This document shows, piece by piece, positions 1 through 10,535 of a DNA stretch of 19,445 nt (the stretch's first letter is position 1; every line of letters starts with the position of its first letter). Source of the DNA: Rhodospirillales bacterium (lineage in GTDB: Bacteria > Pseudomonadota > Alphaproteobacteria > CACIAM-22H2); assembly GCA_016195145.1 (NCBI GenBank), contig JACQAF010000156.1, forward strand, positions 1-19,445, written 5' to 3'. Under the pieces are notes generated by a model. The model searched no databases. It saw nothing but the letters and a program-made list of their open reading frames with translations, and was not told where the DNA came from. A program made the translations under genes and the position numbers.

Positions 1-423
1 GACGACATAAGGCCGCGGTAGGGGATCGGCCTTGGCGAGTTCGGCGCATGACACAACGCGCCCCTTGGGGGTGCGCACGCCGGCCGTACCGACGACGCGC
101 TTGGTCGCCGGCTTGTCCATGGCGAGGGCGGAGGCGAGCACGCCCGAATGCGTGTAGGGGATGTGCATCAGTTCGAGCAGGCCCTGGACCGTGCCGTCCT
201 CGCCGAAGCGGCCATGCAGGGCGTTGAACACCACGTCGGGCCCGGCCTGGAGCGCGCGCACCAGTGCGCCGACATCGGCGGTCACGTCGAACGCGGTCGT
301 GTCGTGGCCCGCTTCGCGCAGCGCCGCGACCACGGCGGCGCCGCTGACCAGCGACACTTCGCGCTCGTTGGACACGCCGCCCATCAGCACCAGAACCTTT
401 TTGCGCCGCGCGGCTGCGGTCAT
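1..423 (-). CDS. ddl: D-alanine--D-alanine ligase, N-terminal part (runs off left edge)
   Basis: ATP-dependent cytoplasmic ligase that joins two D-alanines for the MurF step. The 141 visible codons cover the N-terminal domain. A GGVSNEREVSL block at residues 15-25 includes E20, equivalent to the conserved catalytic Glu of DdlB. HGRFGEDG lies at 70-77, followed by an LLELMHIPYTHSG stretch and ASALAMDK, all family hallmarks. The ATP-grasp and C-terminal parts lie beyond base 1, so the gene is cut by the window and not shown to be broken. The ATG at 423 overlaps the murB stop by ATGA (420-423), which implies translational coupling. Because murB is frameshifted here, a ribosome following the shifted frame would stop near 553 and not reach this start. 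In alphaproteobacteria ftsQ, ftsA and ftsZ usually follow ddl, so they are expected just left of the window (inference). Confidence 0.95.
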   Translation of the reverse strand, partial: MTAAARRKKVLVLMGGVSNEREVSLVSGAAVVAALREAGHDTTAFDVTADVGALVRALQAGPDVVFNALHGRFGEDGTVQGLLELMHIPYTHSGVLASALAMDKPATKRVVGTAGVRTPKGRVVSCAELAKADPLPRPYVV

Positions 424-1316
424 GCGGGACCTCGCTGGGGAACGCCGATACGACGGATTTCCCATTGCAGGCGGACGCCGAATTTCTCGAACACGCGGCG
501 GCGCGCTTCCTCGCCCAGCGCTTCGAGATCGGCGGCGGTCGCCGTGCCGGTGTTAAGCAGGAAGTTGCAGTGCTTTTCCGACACCTTCGCCCCGCCGACC
601 GCCAGGCCGCGGCCGCCGACGGCGTCGATCAGCTGCCACGCCTTGCGGCCCTCGGTGCGCGGATCGTCGGGATTGGCGAAGGTCGAGCCGCCGGTGCGGG
701 TGCGCAAAGGCTGGCTTTCCTCGCGCGCGCTGTTGATCTCGCTCATCCGGCGCTGGATGGCGGCCGGCTCGCCCGGCTCGCCGCGCAACTCGGCGGCGGT
801 GAAAATCCAGTTCTCGGGCACCGCACAATGCCGGTAGCCGAAGTCGAGCCCGGTAGCGGCGATGTAGTGCCATCTCGCGGCCATAGGCGCCGGCGTTCAT
901 GCGCAGCCCGCCGCCGATCGTGCCCGGCACGCCGCACAGGAACTCAAGTCCGGCGATGCCCGCGTCGCGCGCGACGAAGGCGACGTTGAGGTCGAGCGCG
1001 CCGGCCCCGGCATGGACCAGCGGCCCGTCATGGGTAACGGTGGCGAAGGTGCGCCCAAGGCGGATAACGACGCCGGGCACGCCGCCATCGCGCACCAGCA
1101 GGTTGGAGCCGACGCCGATCACCGTCACCGGCACGTCTTTCGGCTTGCCGGCGAGGAAGGCGGCGAGATCGTCGACATCGGCCGGGCGGAACATGATTTC
1201 GGCCGGTCCGCCGACGCGGAACCAGGTAATGCCGGCGAGCGGCGCGTTCTCGGTATAGCGGCCGCGGACCGCAGGCAGGCGGTCGATCAGCCGGTGGTCG
1301 GACAGGCGGATGGGCA

Positions 1317-1320
<4 letters not shown>
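420..1320 (-). pseudogene. murB: UDP-N-acetylenolpyruvoylglucosamine reductase, frameshifted by an internal deletion
   Basis: MurB is the FAD-dependent enzyme that reduces UDP-GlcNAc-enolpyruvate to UDP-MurNAc in the cytoplasm. The first frame (ATG at 1320) gives good MurB sequence to residue 150: WFRVGGPAE, the FAD-loop VIGVGSNLLVRDGG, and GVPGTIGGGLRMNAGAYGREM. After the ATG codon at 873-871 the match ends. MurB sequence resumes in another frame from about base 869 (HYIAATGLDFGYRHCAVPENWIF, then TGGSTFANP with the catalytic Ser, VSEKHCNFLLNTG, WEIRRIGV) and ends at the TGA at 422-420. About 14-15 codons normally found between GREM and the GFxYRH block are missing, so I infer a deletion of roughly 40-45 bases, leaving a remainder that breaks the frame. 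The first frame reads on as nonsense to a stop near 553. Both halves are otherwise well conserved, so this is either a very recent lesion or a sequence/assembly error. Its start overlaps the murC stop (ATGA, 1317-1320). Confidence 0.9.
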
Positions 1321-2752
<1,432 letters not shown>

Positions 2753-2756
<4 letters not shown>

Positions 2757-3886
2757 TCGGCGGCCTCCCGGTTGGCCCGCGTGGCGTCGTCGGCCGGGGC
2801 CAGCCCAGCGACGAGATTGGCCAGGCGCTCGGCGGCGTCGGGCCGGCCAAGGCTGCGCGCCGCGGTCGCGGCGTGAATCAGCGGCTCGGGATCGGTGAGC
2901 AGGGCGGCAAGCCGCGCGGCAAGCGTCGGCGGCGTGAATTCGGTGTTGGGGACGAGCCAGGCGCCGCCGGCGCAGACCAAGGCGCGGGCGTTCGCCGTCT
3001 GATGGTCGTCGGTCGCGTGCGGATAGGGGACGAGCAGCGCCGGGCGGCCGATGACGGCAAGCTCGGCGGTGGTCGACGCGCCGGCGCGGGCGATGACCAG
3101 ATGGGCCCCGGCGATGCGCGCCGGCAGGTCGTCGAAAAAGGCGGATAGCTCGCACCACACGCTGGCGGCGCGATAGGCTTCGCGCACCGATTCCAGATCG
3201 TCGGGCCGGCATTGCTGGACGATATCGAGGCGCGGGCGCAACGCCGGAGGCAGTGCAGCGACCGCCGCCGGCACGACCCGGCCGAATACCGCAGCACCCT
3301 GGCTGCCGCCGGTGACCAGCACGCGCAGCCGGCCGCCTTGCACCGGCGGGGTGTAGGGGCGGGCGCGTTCGGCGATGGCGGCCGCGCGCACCGGATTGCC
3401 GGTCAGATGCACGCGTCCCTGGCCGGCAGGGCCGGCGAAGCGGGTCTCGGCGAACGAGGTGGCAATGGCGTCGACGCGCGGCGCGAGGAAACGGTTGGCG
3501 CGGCCGAGGATGGCGTTCTGCTCGTGGATCGCGGTGCGGACGCCGCGTTGCGCGGCGGCGAAAACCGTCGGCAGCGACGGATAGCCGCCGAAGCCGACGA
3601 CTGCAGCGGGGGCCAGCCGGCCGAGCAGACGCAGCGCCGTGAACACGCTGACGCCGAGCGTCAGTCCGCCGCGCAGCCGTCCCGCAAGGCCGCCGCCCAT
3701 GCCCGAAACGGGCAGGCGATGCGTTTCGACCGTACCCAGCACGCCGCCATATCCGGCGCCGCGCCGGTCGGTGATCAGCGCTAGACGGTAGCCGCGCGCC
3801 TGAAGCACGCCGGCCAGCGCTTCGGCGGGGAAAACATGGCCGCCGGTGCCGCCGGCCGCCAGGACGATGAGGGGGGCGGCGCTCAT
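2753..3886 (-). CDS. murG: UDP-GlcNAc:undecaprenyl-PP-MurNAc-pentapeptide GlcNAc transferase
   Basis: GT-B glycosyltransferase on the inner face of the cytoplasmic membrane that turns lipid I into lipid II. It has 377 residues. The N-terminal glycine loop GGTGGHVFPA is at 12-21. HEQNAILGRANR (121-132) and TGNPVR (162-167) follow. The second glycine loop VTGGSQGA (191-198) begins the UDP-GlcNAc domain, where ARAGASTTAEL (266-276) and the PYPHATDDHQTANA segment (287-300) form the donor site. The family often has a hydrophobic or Gln residue near DDHQ; the version here is a mild variant. The ATG at 3886 overlaps the ftsW stop (ATGA), and the stop overlaps murC. Confidence 0.97.
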
Positions 3887-5004
3887 AGGTCTTCTCCCGC
3901 GCCGTAGCGCTTGCGCGACAGGGCGAGCATGAAGCCCATGCCGAGCGACAGGGCGAGCAGCGACGAGCCGCCATAGCTGACGAAGGGCAGGGTCATGCCC
4001 TTGGTCGGGATCAGGTGAAGCGTCGAGCTCATGTTGATCAGGGCCTGGAGGCCGAATTGGACGAGCAACCCGGCGACGGCGAGGAGGATGAATAGGTTCG
4101 GTTCCTGCAGCAGCCGGGCGAAGCCGCGCAACACGACGAAGGCGAACAGGCCGACGAGCAGGAGACAGGCGATCAGCCCAAGCTCTTCGCCGGCGACGGC
4201 GAAAACGAAATCGCTATGCGCGTCGGGCAGCACCAGCTTGACCGAGCCTTCACCGGGACCCCGGCCGAGCAGGCCGCCATTCGAGAACGCGTCGAGCGCG
4301 GTGTTGATCTGATAAGTGTCGCCCGAGGCCGGATCGAGGAAGCGGTTGATGCGGCTCGCCACGTGCGGGAAGACGAAATACGCGCCGATCAGGCTGACGC
4401 CGCCGAGGCCGCCGAGCAGCAGCACCCAGGCCATACGCAGGCCGGCGAGGAAGAACTGGCTGAACCACACCGCGCTCACTACCGCCGCCATGCCGATATC
4501 GGGCTGCAACAGCAGCAGGGCGAGAACCGCCGCGTAGAGGGCGATGGCGATGGCGTTGCCGGGAAAGCCTTCCTGCCGGCGCTGCTGGGCGAACAGCCAG
4601 GCGGCGGCGACGGCGAAGGTCGGCTTGATGAATTCCGAAGGCTGGAGCGAAAAGCCGGGAAGATTGACCCATCGCCGTGCTCCCTTGATCTCGACGCCGA
4701 TGGCGAAGGTCGCCAGCAGCAGCGCCATGGCGATGGCGAAGCCGGCCAGGGCGACGCGCCGGACATTGCGCGGGCTCAGCATCGAAACGGCGAGCATGAT
4801 CAGCAGCGCCGGCGGTACAAGGCCGAGCTGCCGGCGGGCGAAGAAAAAGGGATCGAGGCCGATTCGCGTCGCTACCGCCGGCGTCGCCGCCATGGCGAGC
4901 ACGGCGCCGAAGCCGATCAGGCAGGCGAGGGCGGCGAGCGTCCAGCGGTCGACCGTCCACCACCAGCGGCCAAGGATCGAAGTATCGGCGCGGGCGAAGG
5001 TCAT
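3883..5004 (-). CDS. ftsW: SEDS-family peptidoglycan glycosyltransferase, division-specific
   Basis: Integral membrane protein that polymerises lipid II at the septum together with FtsI. It has 373 residues with about ten hydrophobic segments. Family marks are RRWVNLPGFSLQPSEFIK, LLLQPDIGMA, the loop GRGPGEGSVKLVLPDAHSDFVFAVAGEELG that holds a conserved Asp, and LIPTKGMTLPFVSYGGSSLLA near the C terminus. FtsW is preferred over RodA because it sits between murD and murG and pairs with the cluster's ftsI. In place of the common INMGVN segment before LHLIPTKG it has INMSST, a mild variant. It starts at the ATG at 5004, overlapping the murD stop (ATGA, 5001-5004). Confidence 0.96.
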   Translation of the reverse strand: MTFARADTSILGRWWWTVDRWTLAALACLIGFGAVLAMAATPAVATRIGLDPFFFARRQLGLVPPALLIMLAVSMLSPRNVRRVALAGFAIAMALLLATFAIGVEIKGARRWVNLPGFSLQPSEFIKPTFAVAAAWLFAQQRRQEGFPGNAIAIALYAAVLALLLLQPDIGMAAVVSAVWFSQFFLAGLRMAWVLLLGGLGGVSLIGAYFVFPHVASRINRFLDPASGDTYQINTALDAFSNGGLLGRGPGEGSVKLVLPDAHSDFVFAVAGEELGLIACLLLVGLFAFVVLRGFARLLQEPNLFILLAVAGLLVQFGLQALINMSSTLHLIPTKGMTLPFVSYGGSSLLALSLGMGFMLALSRKRYGAGEDL

Positions 5005-6431
5005 GCGCTGCCTCCCGCGACGCCGGGGCGGGCGGCGGGGGCCGCTCCGTCGAGAGCCAGCGCCAGCGCGCGAAAAGCGTCGCCGCGCGCCTCGAAATTG
5101 GCGAACTGGTCGAACGACGCGCAGGCCGGCGAAAGGAGGACGACCGCGCCGGGCGTGTCCTCGCGCACCGCGTCGGCATGGGCGGCGGCGGTCGCGCGGG
5201 CGAGATCGCCCGACCGGGTGTAGGGCACACAGCCGTCGAGTGTGGCGGCGAACGCCGCCGCCGCTTCGCCGATCAGGTAGGCGCGGCGGATGCGCGGGAA
5301 AAATGGTGCGAGCGATGCGATGCCGCCTTCCTTGGCCCGACCGCCAGCGATCCAGTAGATCGCGTCGTAGCAGGCGAGCGCCTTGGCGGTCGCATCGGCA
5401 TTCGTCGCCTTGCTGTCGTTGACGAAGGCGACGCCGCCGGCGCGGGCGACGATCTCCTGCCGGTGCGGCAGGCCGGGATAGCTGGCCATTGCGGCGGCGA
5501 TGGCGTCGGGGGCGACGCCGAGGACACGCGCCGCGGCATAGGCGGCGGCGGCGTTCTGCCAGTTATGCGCGCCGGGCAGGGTGGCGACCGGACGCAGGTC
5601 GATGGCGCGCGTCGCCCGGCCGTCGATGGCGTCGAACAATTCGCCGTCGACGACGTAAACGCCGCGTTCGAGCCGCCGGCCGGCCGAAATCGGGATGACG
5701 ATCTGGTCGTCGGCGCGCACGAGATCGTCGTGAATGCGCCGGCAGATATCGTCGTCGACGCCGATCACCGCGGCGCGCGGCCGGGTCTGGCGGTGGAAAA
5801 TGCGTCGCTTGGCGGCGACATAGCCGTCCATGCCGCCGTGACGATCGAGATGATCGGGCGTCACATTGAGCAAGATGGCGACGTCGAAGGTGATCGAGAT
5901 GGTGATCTCGAGCTGATAGGACGACATTTCGAGCACGTAAACGCCGCCTTCGCCGAGCGAGGCGAGGGCGAGGGCCGGCGTGCCGATATTGCCGCCGACC
6001 TGCACGTCACGACCGGCGCCGCGCAGAACGTGGCCGAGCAGCGCGGTGGTGGTCGATTTGCCGTTGGTGCCGGTGACGCCGACATAACCGGCATCGATCT
6101 GGGCGCGGGCCAGCAGTTCGATATCGCCGATGATCTCGACATTGTGCTGCTTGGCGAGCGCGGCAACTTTGTGCGGTGCGGGGTGCGTGTGGGGGATGCC
6201 GGGGCTGATGACGAGCGTAGTTATGTCGCGCCAGTCGATCGCGGCGAGGTCGGCAACGGGGACGCCGGCCGCCCCGGCCGCACGGCGGCGCGCGTCGTCG
6301 TCGTCCCAGGCCTGTACCTTGGCGCCGCTTTTCTGCAGCGCCTGGGCCGCGACGAGGCCGGACTTGCCGAGGCCGAGCACGGCGACCGGATAGCCGGAGA
6401 AGGGGAAGAGGTTGATCACCTTTGCGCTCAC
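5001..6431 (-). CDS. murD: UDP-N-acetylmuramoyl-L-alanine--D-glutamate ligase
   Basis: Cytoplasmic ligase that adds D-Glu, the second stem-peptide residue. The 476-residue protein has a Rossmann N-terminus (VAVLGLGKSGLVAA, 17-30), the P-loop GTNGKSTTT (121-129), VGGNIGTPAL, LEMSSYQLE, NVTPDHLDRHG with the AKRRIF lysine region, NDSKATNADATAKAL, IAGGRAKEGG, and LLSPACASFDQF near the end. The open frame runs further upstream without an ATG, so I chose the GTG at 6431. It overlaps the mraY stop (GTGA, 6428-6431), the junction type used elsewhere in this operon. A second in-frame GTG four codons downstream (6419) is a less likely alternative. Confidence 0.95.
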   Translation of the reverse strand: MSAKVINLFPFSGYPVAVLGLGKSGLVAAQALQKSGAKVQAWDDDDARRRAAGAAGVPVADLAAIDWRDITTLVISPGIPHTHPAPHKVAALAKQHNVEIIGDIELLARAQIDAGYVGVTGTNGKSTTTALLGHVLRGAGRDVQVGGNIGTPALALASLGEGGVYVLEMSSYQLEITISITFDVAILLNVTPDHLDRHGGMDGYVAAKRRIFHRQTRPRAAVIGVDDDICRRIHDDLVRADDQIVIPISAGRRLERGVYVVDGELFDAIDGRATRAIDLRPVATLPGAHNWQNAAAAYAAARVLGVAPDAIAAAMASYPGLPHRQEIVARAGGVAFVNDSKATNADATAKALACYDAIYWIAGGRAKEGGIASLAPFFPRIRRAYLIGEAAAAFAATLDGCVPYTRSGDLARATAAAHADAVREDTPGAVVLLSPACASFDQFANFEARGDAFRALALALDGAAPAARPGVAGGSA

Positions 6432-7513
6432 CTCAGTTTCAACGTCGACAGGCCGATGAGGCCAAGAATCAATGCGATGATCCAGAAACGGATGACGATG
6501 GTCGGCTCTGCCCAGCCCTTTTTTTCGAAGTGGTGGTGCAGCGGGGCCATCATGAACACGCGTTTGCCGGTCAGCTTGAACGACGCGACCTGGACGATGA
6601 CCGACACGGTTTCGAGCACGAACAGTCCGCCGACTATGGCAAGAACGATCTCGTGCTTGGTGACGACGCTGATCGCCCCCAGCGCGCCGCCGCAGGACAG
6701 CGAGCCGGTATCGCCCATGAACACCATTGCCGGCGGCGCGTTGAACCACAGGAAGCCGAGCGAAGCGCCGACCAGCGCTGCGCAAAACACCGTCAGTTCG
6801 CCTGCGCCGGGGATGTGATGGATCAGCAGGTAATTCGAAAAGATGATGTTGCCGGCGAAATACGAAATTGCCGCGAAGCAGCCGGCGGCGATCATCACCG
6901 GCACGATGGCGAGGCCGTCGAGCCCATCAGTGAGGTTGACTGCGTTGGACGCGCCGACCATGACGAGAATGGCGAACGGGATGAAGAACCAGCCGAGATC
7001 GATCAGCAATGACTTGACGAACGGGAAGGCGAGCGAGGTGCCGAGCGTGCCGCGGGCCATCGAGGCGATCCACAGCGTGGCGACCAGCGCGATGGTCCCT
7101 TGGGCAACCAGCTTCCAGCGGCCGGGCAGACCCTTCGAGTTGCGCTTGGTAAGCTTCAGGTAATCGTCGTAGAAGCCGACGCCGCCGAAGCCGGCGGTGA
7201 CCAGCAGCACCGCCCAGACATAACCGTTGCGCAGATCGGCCCATAGCAGGGTCGAAATGGCTAGGGCGAGCAGGATCAGCACGCCGCCCATGGTCGGCGT
7301 GCCTTTTTTAGTCAGGTGATGGCGCTCGGGCACGTCTTCGCGGATCGGCGGCTCTTTTTGCTGGCGGCGCAGCCAGGCGATGATCGGCCGGCCGAGCATG
7401 AAGCTGAGCAGCAGCGCGGTGAGGACCGCGCCGCCCGACCGGAATGTGAGGTAGCGGAACAGATTGAGCGGACCGAACTGATCGGCAAGGGGTACCAGAA
7501 GATTGAACAACAT
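6428..7513 (-). CDS. mraY: Phospho-N-acetylmuramoyl-pentapeptide transferase
   Basis: Membrane enzyme that transfers phospho-MurNAc-pentapeptide to undecaprenyl phosphate to form lipid I. It has 361 residues with about ten transmembrane segments. Visible family residues are KKGTPTMGG (69-77), the Asp pair in FYDDYLKL (116-117), NAVNLTDGLDGL (190-201), FMGDTGSL with D268, and the histidine loop APLHHHFEKKGW (323-334). A small variant is GSLSCGGALGAI where GSLALGGALGA is commoner. It is one of the few genes in the cluster not overlapping its upstream neighbour: 17 bases separate it from murF, and they include GGGAG about 12 bases before the ATG. Confidence 0.97.
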   Translation of the reverse strand: MLFNLLVPLADQFGPLNLFRYLTFRSGGAVLTALLLSFMLGRPIIAWLRRQQKEPPIREDVPERHHLTKKGTPTMGGVLILLALAISTLLWADLRNGYVWAVLLVTAGFGGVGFYDDYLKLTKRNSKGLPGRWKLVAQGTIALVATLWIASMARGTLGTSLAFPFVKSLLIDLGWFFIPFAILVMVGASNAVNLTDGLDGLAIVPVMIAAGCFAAISYFAGNIIFSNYLLIHHIPGAGELTVFCAALVGASLGFLWFNAPPAMVFMGDTGSLSCGGALGAISVVTKHEIVLAIVGGLFVLETVSVIVQVASFKLTGKRVFMMAPLHHHFEKKGWAEPTIVIRFWIIALILGLIGLSTLKLR

Positions 7514-7530
7514 GGCTGCTGCGCTCTCCC

Positions 7531-8991
7531 TTAGCCGTTCGCCGCGCGGCGCGGGCCGCGGCGGGGATCGTCGTGATTGCCGTTATGCGTGTCGCCGCTC
7601 GCCAGCAGCGCCTCGACGATTCCGGCCATGCGGCTGCCGAGCGATCCTTTGACCGTGACGACATCGCCGGGCCGGATCGCGGCGGCGACCAGCGGGGCGA
7701 GCTGGGCGGAGTTTTCGACGTGCGCGCCGCGCATTTCGGGCGGCAAGGCGTCGTGCAGATGAGCCATGTAGCGGCCGCAGGTAAAAACGAGGTCGATCCG
7801 GGCGACGACCAGCGCGCTGGCGAGGCCGGCGTGCAGCGCCGTCGAATCGGGGCCGAGCTCGAGCATGTCGCCGAGCACGGCAATTCGCCGGCCGCTAGGG
7901 CCCGGCGCGGCCGTCGCCAGCACCTCGAAAGCGGCGCGCATCGACGCCGGGCTGGCGTTATAGCTGTCGTCGATCAGCTCGAATGCGCCGCCGGGACGCT
8001 CGATGCGATGGCGTTTGCCGCGACCCTTGGGCGGCGACAATTGGGCGAGGGCCGCCGCCGCCATGCCGATATCGGCGCCGAGCGCGCCGGCGGCGGCGAG
8101 AACGGCGAGCGCGTTGATCGCCCAGTGCCGGCCCGGCGTGCCGATACGAAAGACGAAGGAACGGCCATCGATCACGGCCGAAACCTGCGAATGCGTCGCC
8201 CCGACGTGAAGCTCGACCAGTCGCGCCTCGGCCTTGGGATGGCTGCCGAAGCCGATCACCCGGCTAAAACCGCTGCGCTGCGCCGCATCGGCGAGAAAAT
8301 GGAAATAGCGGTTATCGCGGTTGAGAACGGCGGTCCCGCCGCCAGCGGAGAAAATTTCCGCCTTGGCTGCGGCAACGCCGTCGAGCCCGGCCTCGGGGAA
8401 GAATTCGAGATGCACCGGCTCGATAGTCGTGACGATGGCGACATGCGGCCGCACCATGGCGACGAGGGGCGCGATTTCGCCCGCATGGTTCATCCCGATC
8501 TCGAACACGCCGAACGCGGCGGCGGCGGGCAGGCGGGCGAGGGTCAGCGGCACGCCGATATGGTTATTGAAGCTGCTGGCGCTGGCATGGGTTTCGCCCT
8601 GGCCGGCGAGGGCGAGGCCGAGCGCTTCCTTGGTCCCGGTCTTGCCGACGCTGCCGGTGATGGCGACGATGCGCGCCGCCGCGCGCGCGCGCGCCGCCCG
8701 GCCCAGGTGGCGCAGTGCGTCGAGAACGTCGGGAACGACAATCAGCCTGGCGTGATCGGCGAGCCCGGTCGGCCGGCGGGAGACGATAGCGCCGGCGGCG
8801 CCGGCGGCGAGCGCGGCGGCGACATAATCGTGGCCGTCATGGGTTTCGCCGGCGATGGCGGCGAAGATCTCGCCGGGCCGGATGGTGCGGCTGTCGATCG
8901 ACACGCCGGTCGCTGTCCAGCCGCCGTCGCCGACCGGCTGCCCGCCGGTCGCGGCGATTATATCGGCGGCGCGCCACAGCGGGGCGGTCAT
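7531..8991 (-). CDS. murF: UDP-N-acetylmuramoyl-tripeptide--D-alanyl-D-alanine ligase
   Basis: Cytoplasmic ligase that adds the D-Ala-D-Ala dipeptide made by Ddl and completes the UDP-MurNAc-pentapeptide. It has 486 residues. The N-terminal domain has SIDSRTIRPGEIFAAIAGE. The ATP loop is ITGSVGKTGTKE (111-122), with SFNNHIGVPLTL and FEIGMNHAGEIA after it. DDSYNASPASM and VLGDMLELG mark the C-terminal half. The last ~20 residues (SGDTHNGNHDDPRRGPRRAANG) are polar and look unstructured. The ATG at 8991 overlaps the murE stop (ATGA, 8988-8991). The stop is TAA, unlike the TGA stops at the overlapping junctions. Confidence 0.96.
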   Translation of the reverse strand: MTAPLWRAADIIAATGGQPVGDGGWTATGVSIDSRTIRPGEIFAAIAGETHDGHDYVAAALAAGAAGAIVSRRPTGLADHARLIVVPDVLDALRHLGRAARARAAARIVAITGSVGKTGTKEALGLALAGQGETHASASSFNNHIGVPLTLARLPAAAAFGVFEIGMNHAGEIAPLVAMVRPHVAIVTTIEPVHLEFFPEAGLDGVAAAKAEIFSAGGGTAVLNRDNRYFHFLADAAQRSGFSRVIGFGSHPKAEARLVELHVGATHSQVSAVIDGRSFVFRIGTPGRHWAINALAVLAAAGALGADIGMAAAALAQLSPPKGRGKRHRIERPGGAFELIDDSYNASPASMRAAFEVLATAAPGPSGRRIAVLGDMLELGPDSTALHAGLASALVVARIDLVFTCGRYMAHLHDALPPEMRGAHVENSAQLAPLVAAAIRPGDVVTVKGSLGSRMAGIVEALLASGDTHNGNHDDPRRGPRRAANG

Positions 8992-10490
8992 GCGTGGCCT
9001 CCGTCGGTCGGCGGGCCATCGAGATCGGCGACGATCTCGCGCGCCGTTTCGGCGTCATCGAAGGGATGAACGATGTCGCCGACGATCTGGCCGCGCTCGT
9101 GACCCTTGCCGGCGATGACCAGCACGTCGCCCGCGCCAAGATCGGCGATGGCGGCGGCGATCGCCGCGCGCCGCGCGCCGATGTCGCTTGCGCCGGGACA
9201 GGCGGCAAGGATCTGGGCGCGAATCTTGGTCGGATCCTCGCTGCGCGGATTGTCGTCGGTGACGATGGTCTTGTCGGCCAGCCGTGCGGCGATCGTGCCC
9301 ATCATCGGCCGCTTGCCGGGATCGCGGTCGCCGCCGCAGCCGAATACGACGACGAGTTGGCGGCGGGCGTGCGGGCGCAGCGCGGTCAGTACGTTTTCGA
9401 GCGCGTCCGGCTTGTGGGCGTAATCGACATAGATCGCAGCGCCGTTGCGGCGCACGGCGACGAGTTGCAGTCGGCCGGGCACGCCTTCGAGCTTCGCCAG
9501 CGCTGCCGTCGCCTGTTGCGGATCGGCGTTGCAGCCGACAACGAGGCCGAGGGCGGCGAGCGCATTCATCGCCTGGAACGCGGCGACCAGCGGCAGGACG
9601 ATTTCGACCGGCCGGCCATCGAGCGTGAAGACCATCTTCTGGCCGTGGGCGGTCGGCGCCAGCTCTGTAAGCCGGATATCGGCGCCCCGGCGGCCGAAGG
9701 TGACGAGGCGATGGCCGCGTTGCCGGCATAGCTGGGCCAGCGTCTCGTATTCGGGCGCATCGGCGTTGAGCACGGCGACGCCGCCCGGCGCCATCACCTC
9801 CGCGAATAGTCGGCGCTTGGCGGCGAAATAGGCGTCCATCGTGCCGTGATAATCGAGATGATCGCGGCTGAGATTGGTGAAGACGGCGGCGGCGACGCGC
9901 ACGCCGTCGAGCCGGAACTGCTCGAGGCCGTGGCTCGATGCCTCCATCGCCACATGGCCGACGCCGGCGGCGGTGAGGTCGGCGAGGTCCTTGTGCAGCG
10001 CCACCGGATCGGGCGTGGTGAGCGAGCCGTAACGCACGACATGCGGGGCGATCAGGCCGAGCGTACCGAGGCTCGCCGCCTTGTGGCCGAGCATCGTCCA
10101 TATCTGGCGGGTGAAGGCGACGACCGAGGTTTTGCCGCTAGTGCCGGTGACGGCGGCGATGGTGCGTGGCTGCGCGCCGTAGAAACGCGCGGCGAGCAGG
10201 GCGAGCGCCCGGCGCGGATTGTCGGCAGCCACGACCGGCACGTTGGCCGGCATCTCCGCCGCGGCGCTGATGTCGCACAGAACCGCGGCCGCGCCGCGGC
10301 CGAGCGCGTCGGCGACGAAGCGCCGGCCGTCGGTGCGCGCGCCGGCGAGGGCGGCGAACAGATAGCCGGGCGCGACCTGGCGCGAATCGGCGGCGATGCC
10401 GGCGATCGCCGGGTCAACGCTGGCCGCCGTCGCGCGCAGCGCAACGCCTGCCTCGGTCATCCGGCTGTCGATCAGCTCTCGCAAGCGCAC
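8988..10490 (-). CDS. murE: UDP-MurNAc-L-Ala-D-Glu--meso-diaminopimelate ligase
   Basis: Cytoplasmic ligase that adds the third stem residue. The DNPR motif (413-416 in TDDNPRSEDP) indicates meso-diaminopimelate and not lysine, as expected for a Gram-negative. Other marks are GTSGKTS (116-122), MEASSHGL (182-189), NLSRDHLDYHG (206-216) with the AAKRRLF lysine near 225, DYAHKPDALENVL, FGCGGDRDPGKRPMMG and IAGKGHERGQ. The start is not certain. GTG at 10490 gives 500 residues and has AAGG eight bases upstream. TTG at 10484 (two codons later) is better spaced from GAGGA. Forty-five bases separate the gene from ftsI, the longest gap in the cluster. Confidence 0.95.
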   Translation of the reverse strand: MRLRELIDSRMTEAGVALRATAASVDPAIAGIAADSRQVAPGYLFAALAGARTDGRRFVADALGRGAAAVLCDISAAAEMPANVPVVAADNPRRALALLAARFYGAQPRTIAAVTGTSGKTSVVAFTRQIWTMLGHKAASLGTLGLIAPHVVRYGSLTTPDPVALHKDLADLTAAGVGHVAMEASSHGLEQFRLDGVRVAAAVFTNLSRDHLDYHGTMDAYFAAKRRLFAEVMAPGGVAVLNADAPEYETLAQLCRQRGHRLVTFGRRGADIRLTELAPTAHGQKMVFTLDGRPVEIVLPLVAAFQAMNALAALGLVVGCNADPQQATAALAKLEGVPGRLQLVAVRRNGAAIYVDYAHKPDALENVLTALRPHARRQLVVVFGCGGDRDPGKRPMMGTIAARLADKTIVTDDNPRSEDPTKIRAQILAACPGASDIGARRAAIAAAIADLGAGDVLVIAGKGHERGQIVGDIVHPFDDAETAREIVADLDGPPTDGGHA

Positions 10491-10535
10491 GTCCTCAACC
10501 TTGTTCCGGCGACGCCATCCATTGCCCGGTTCCGG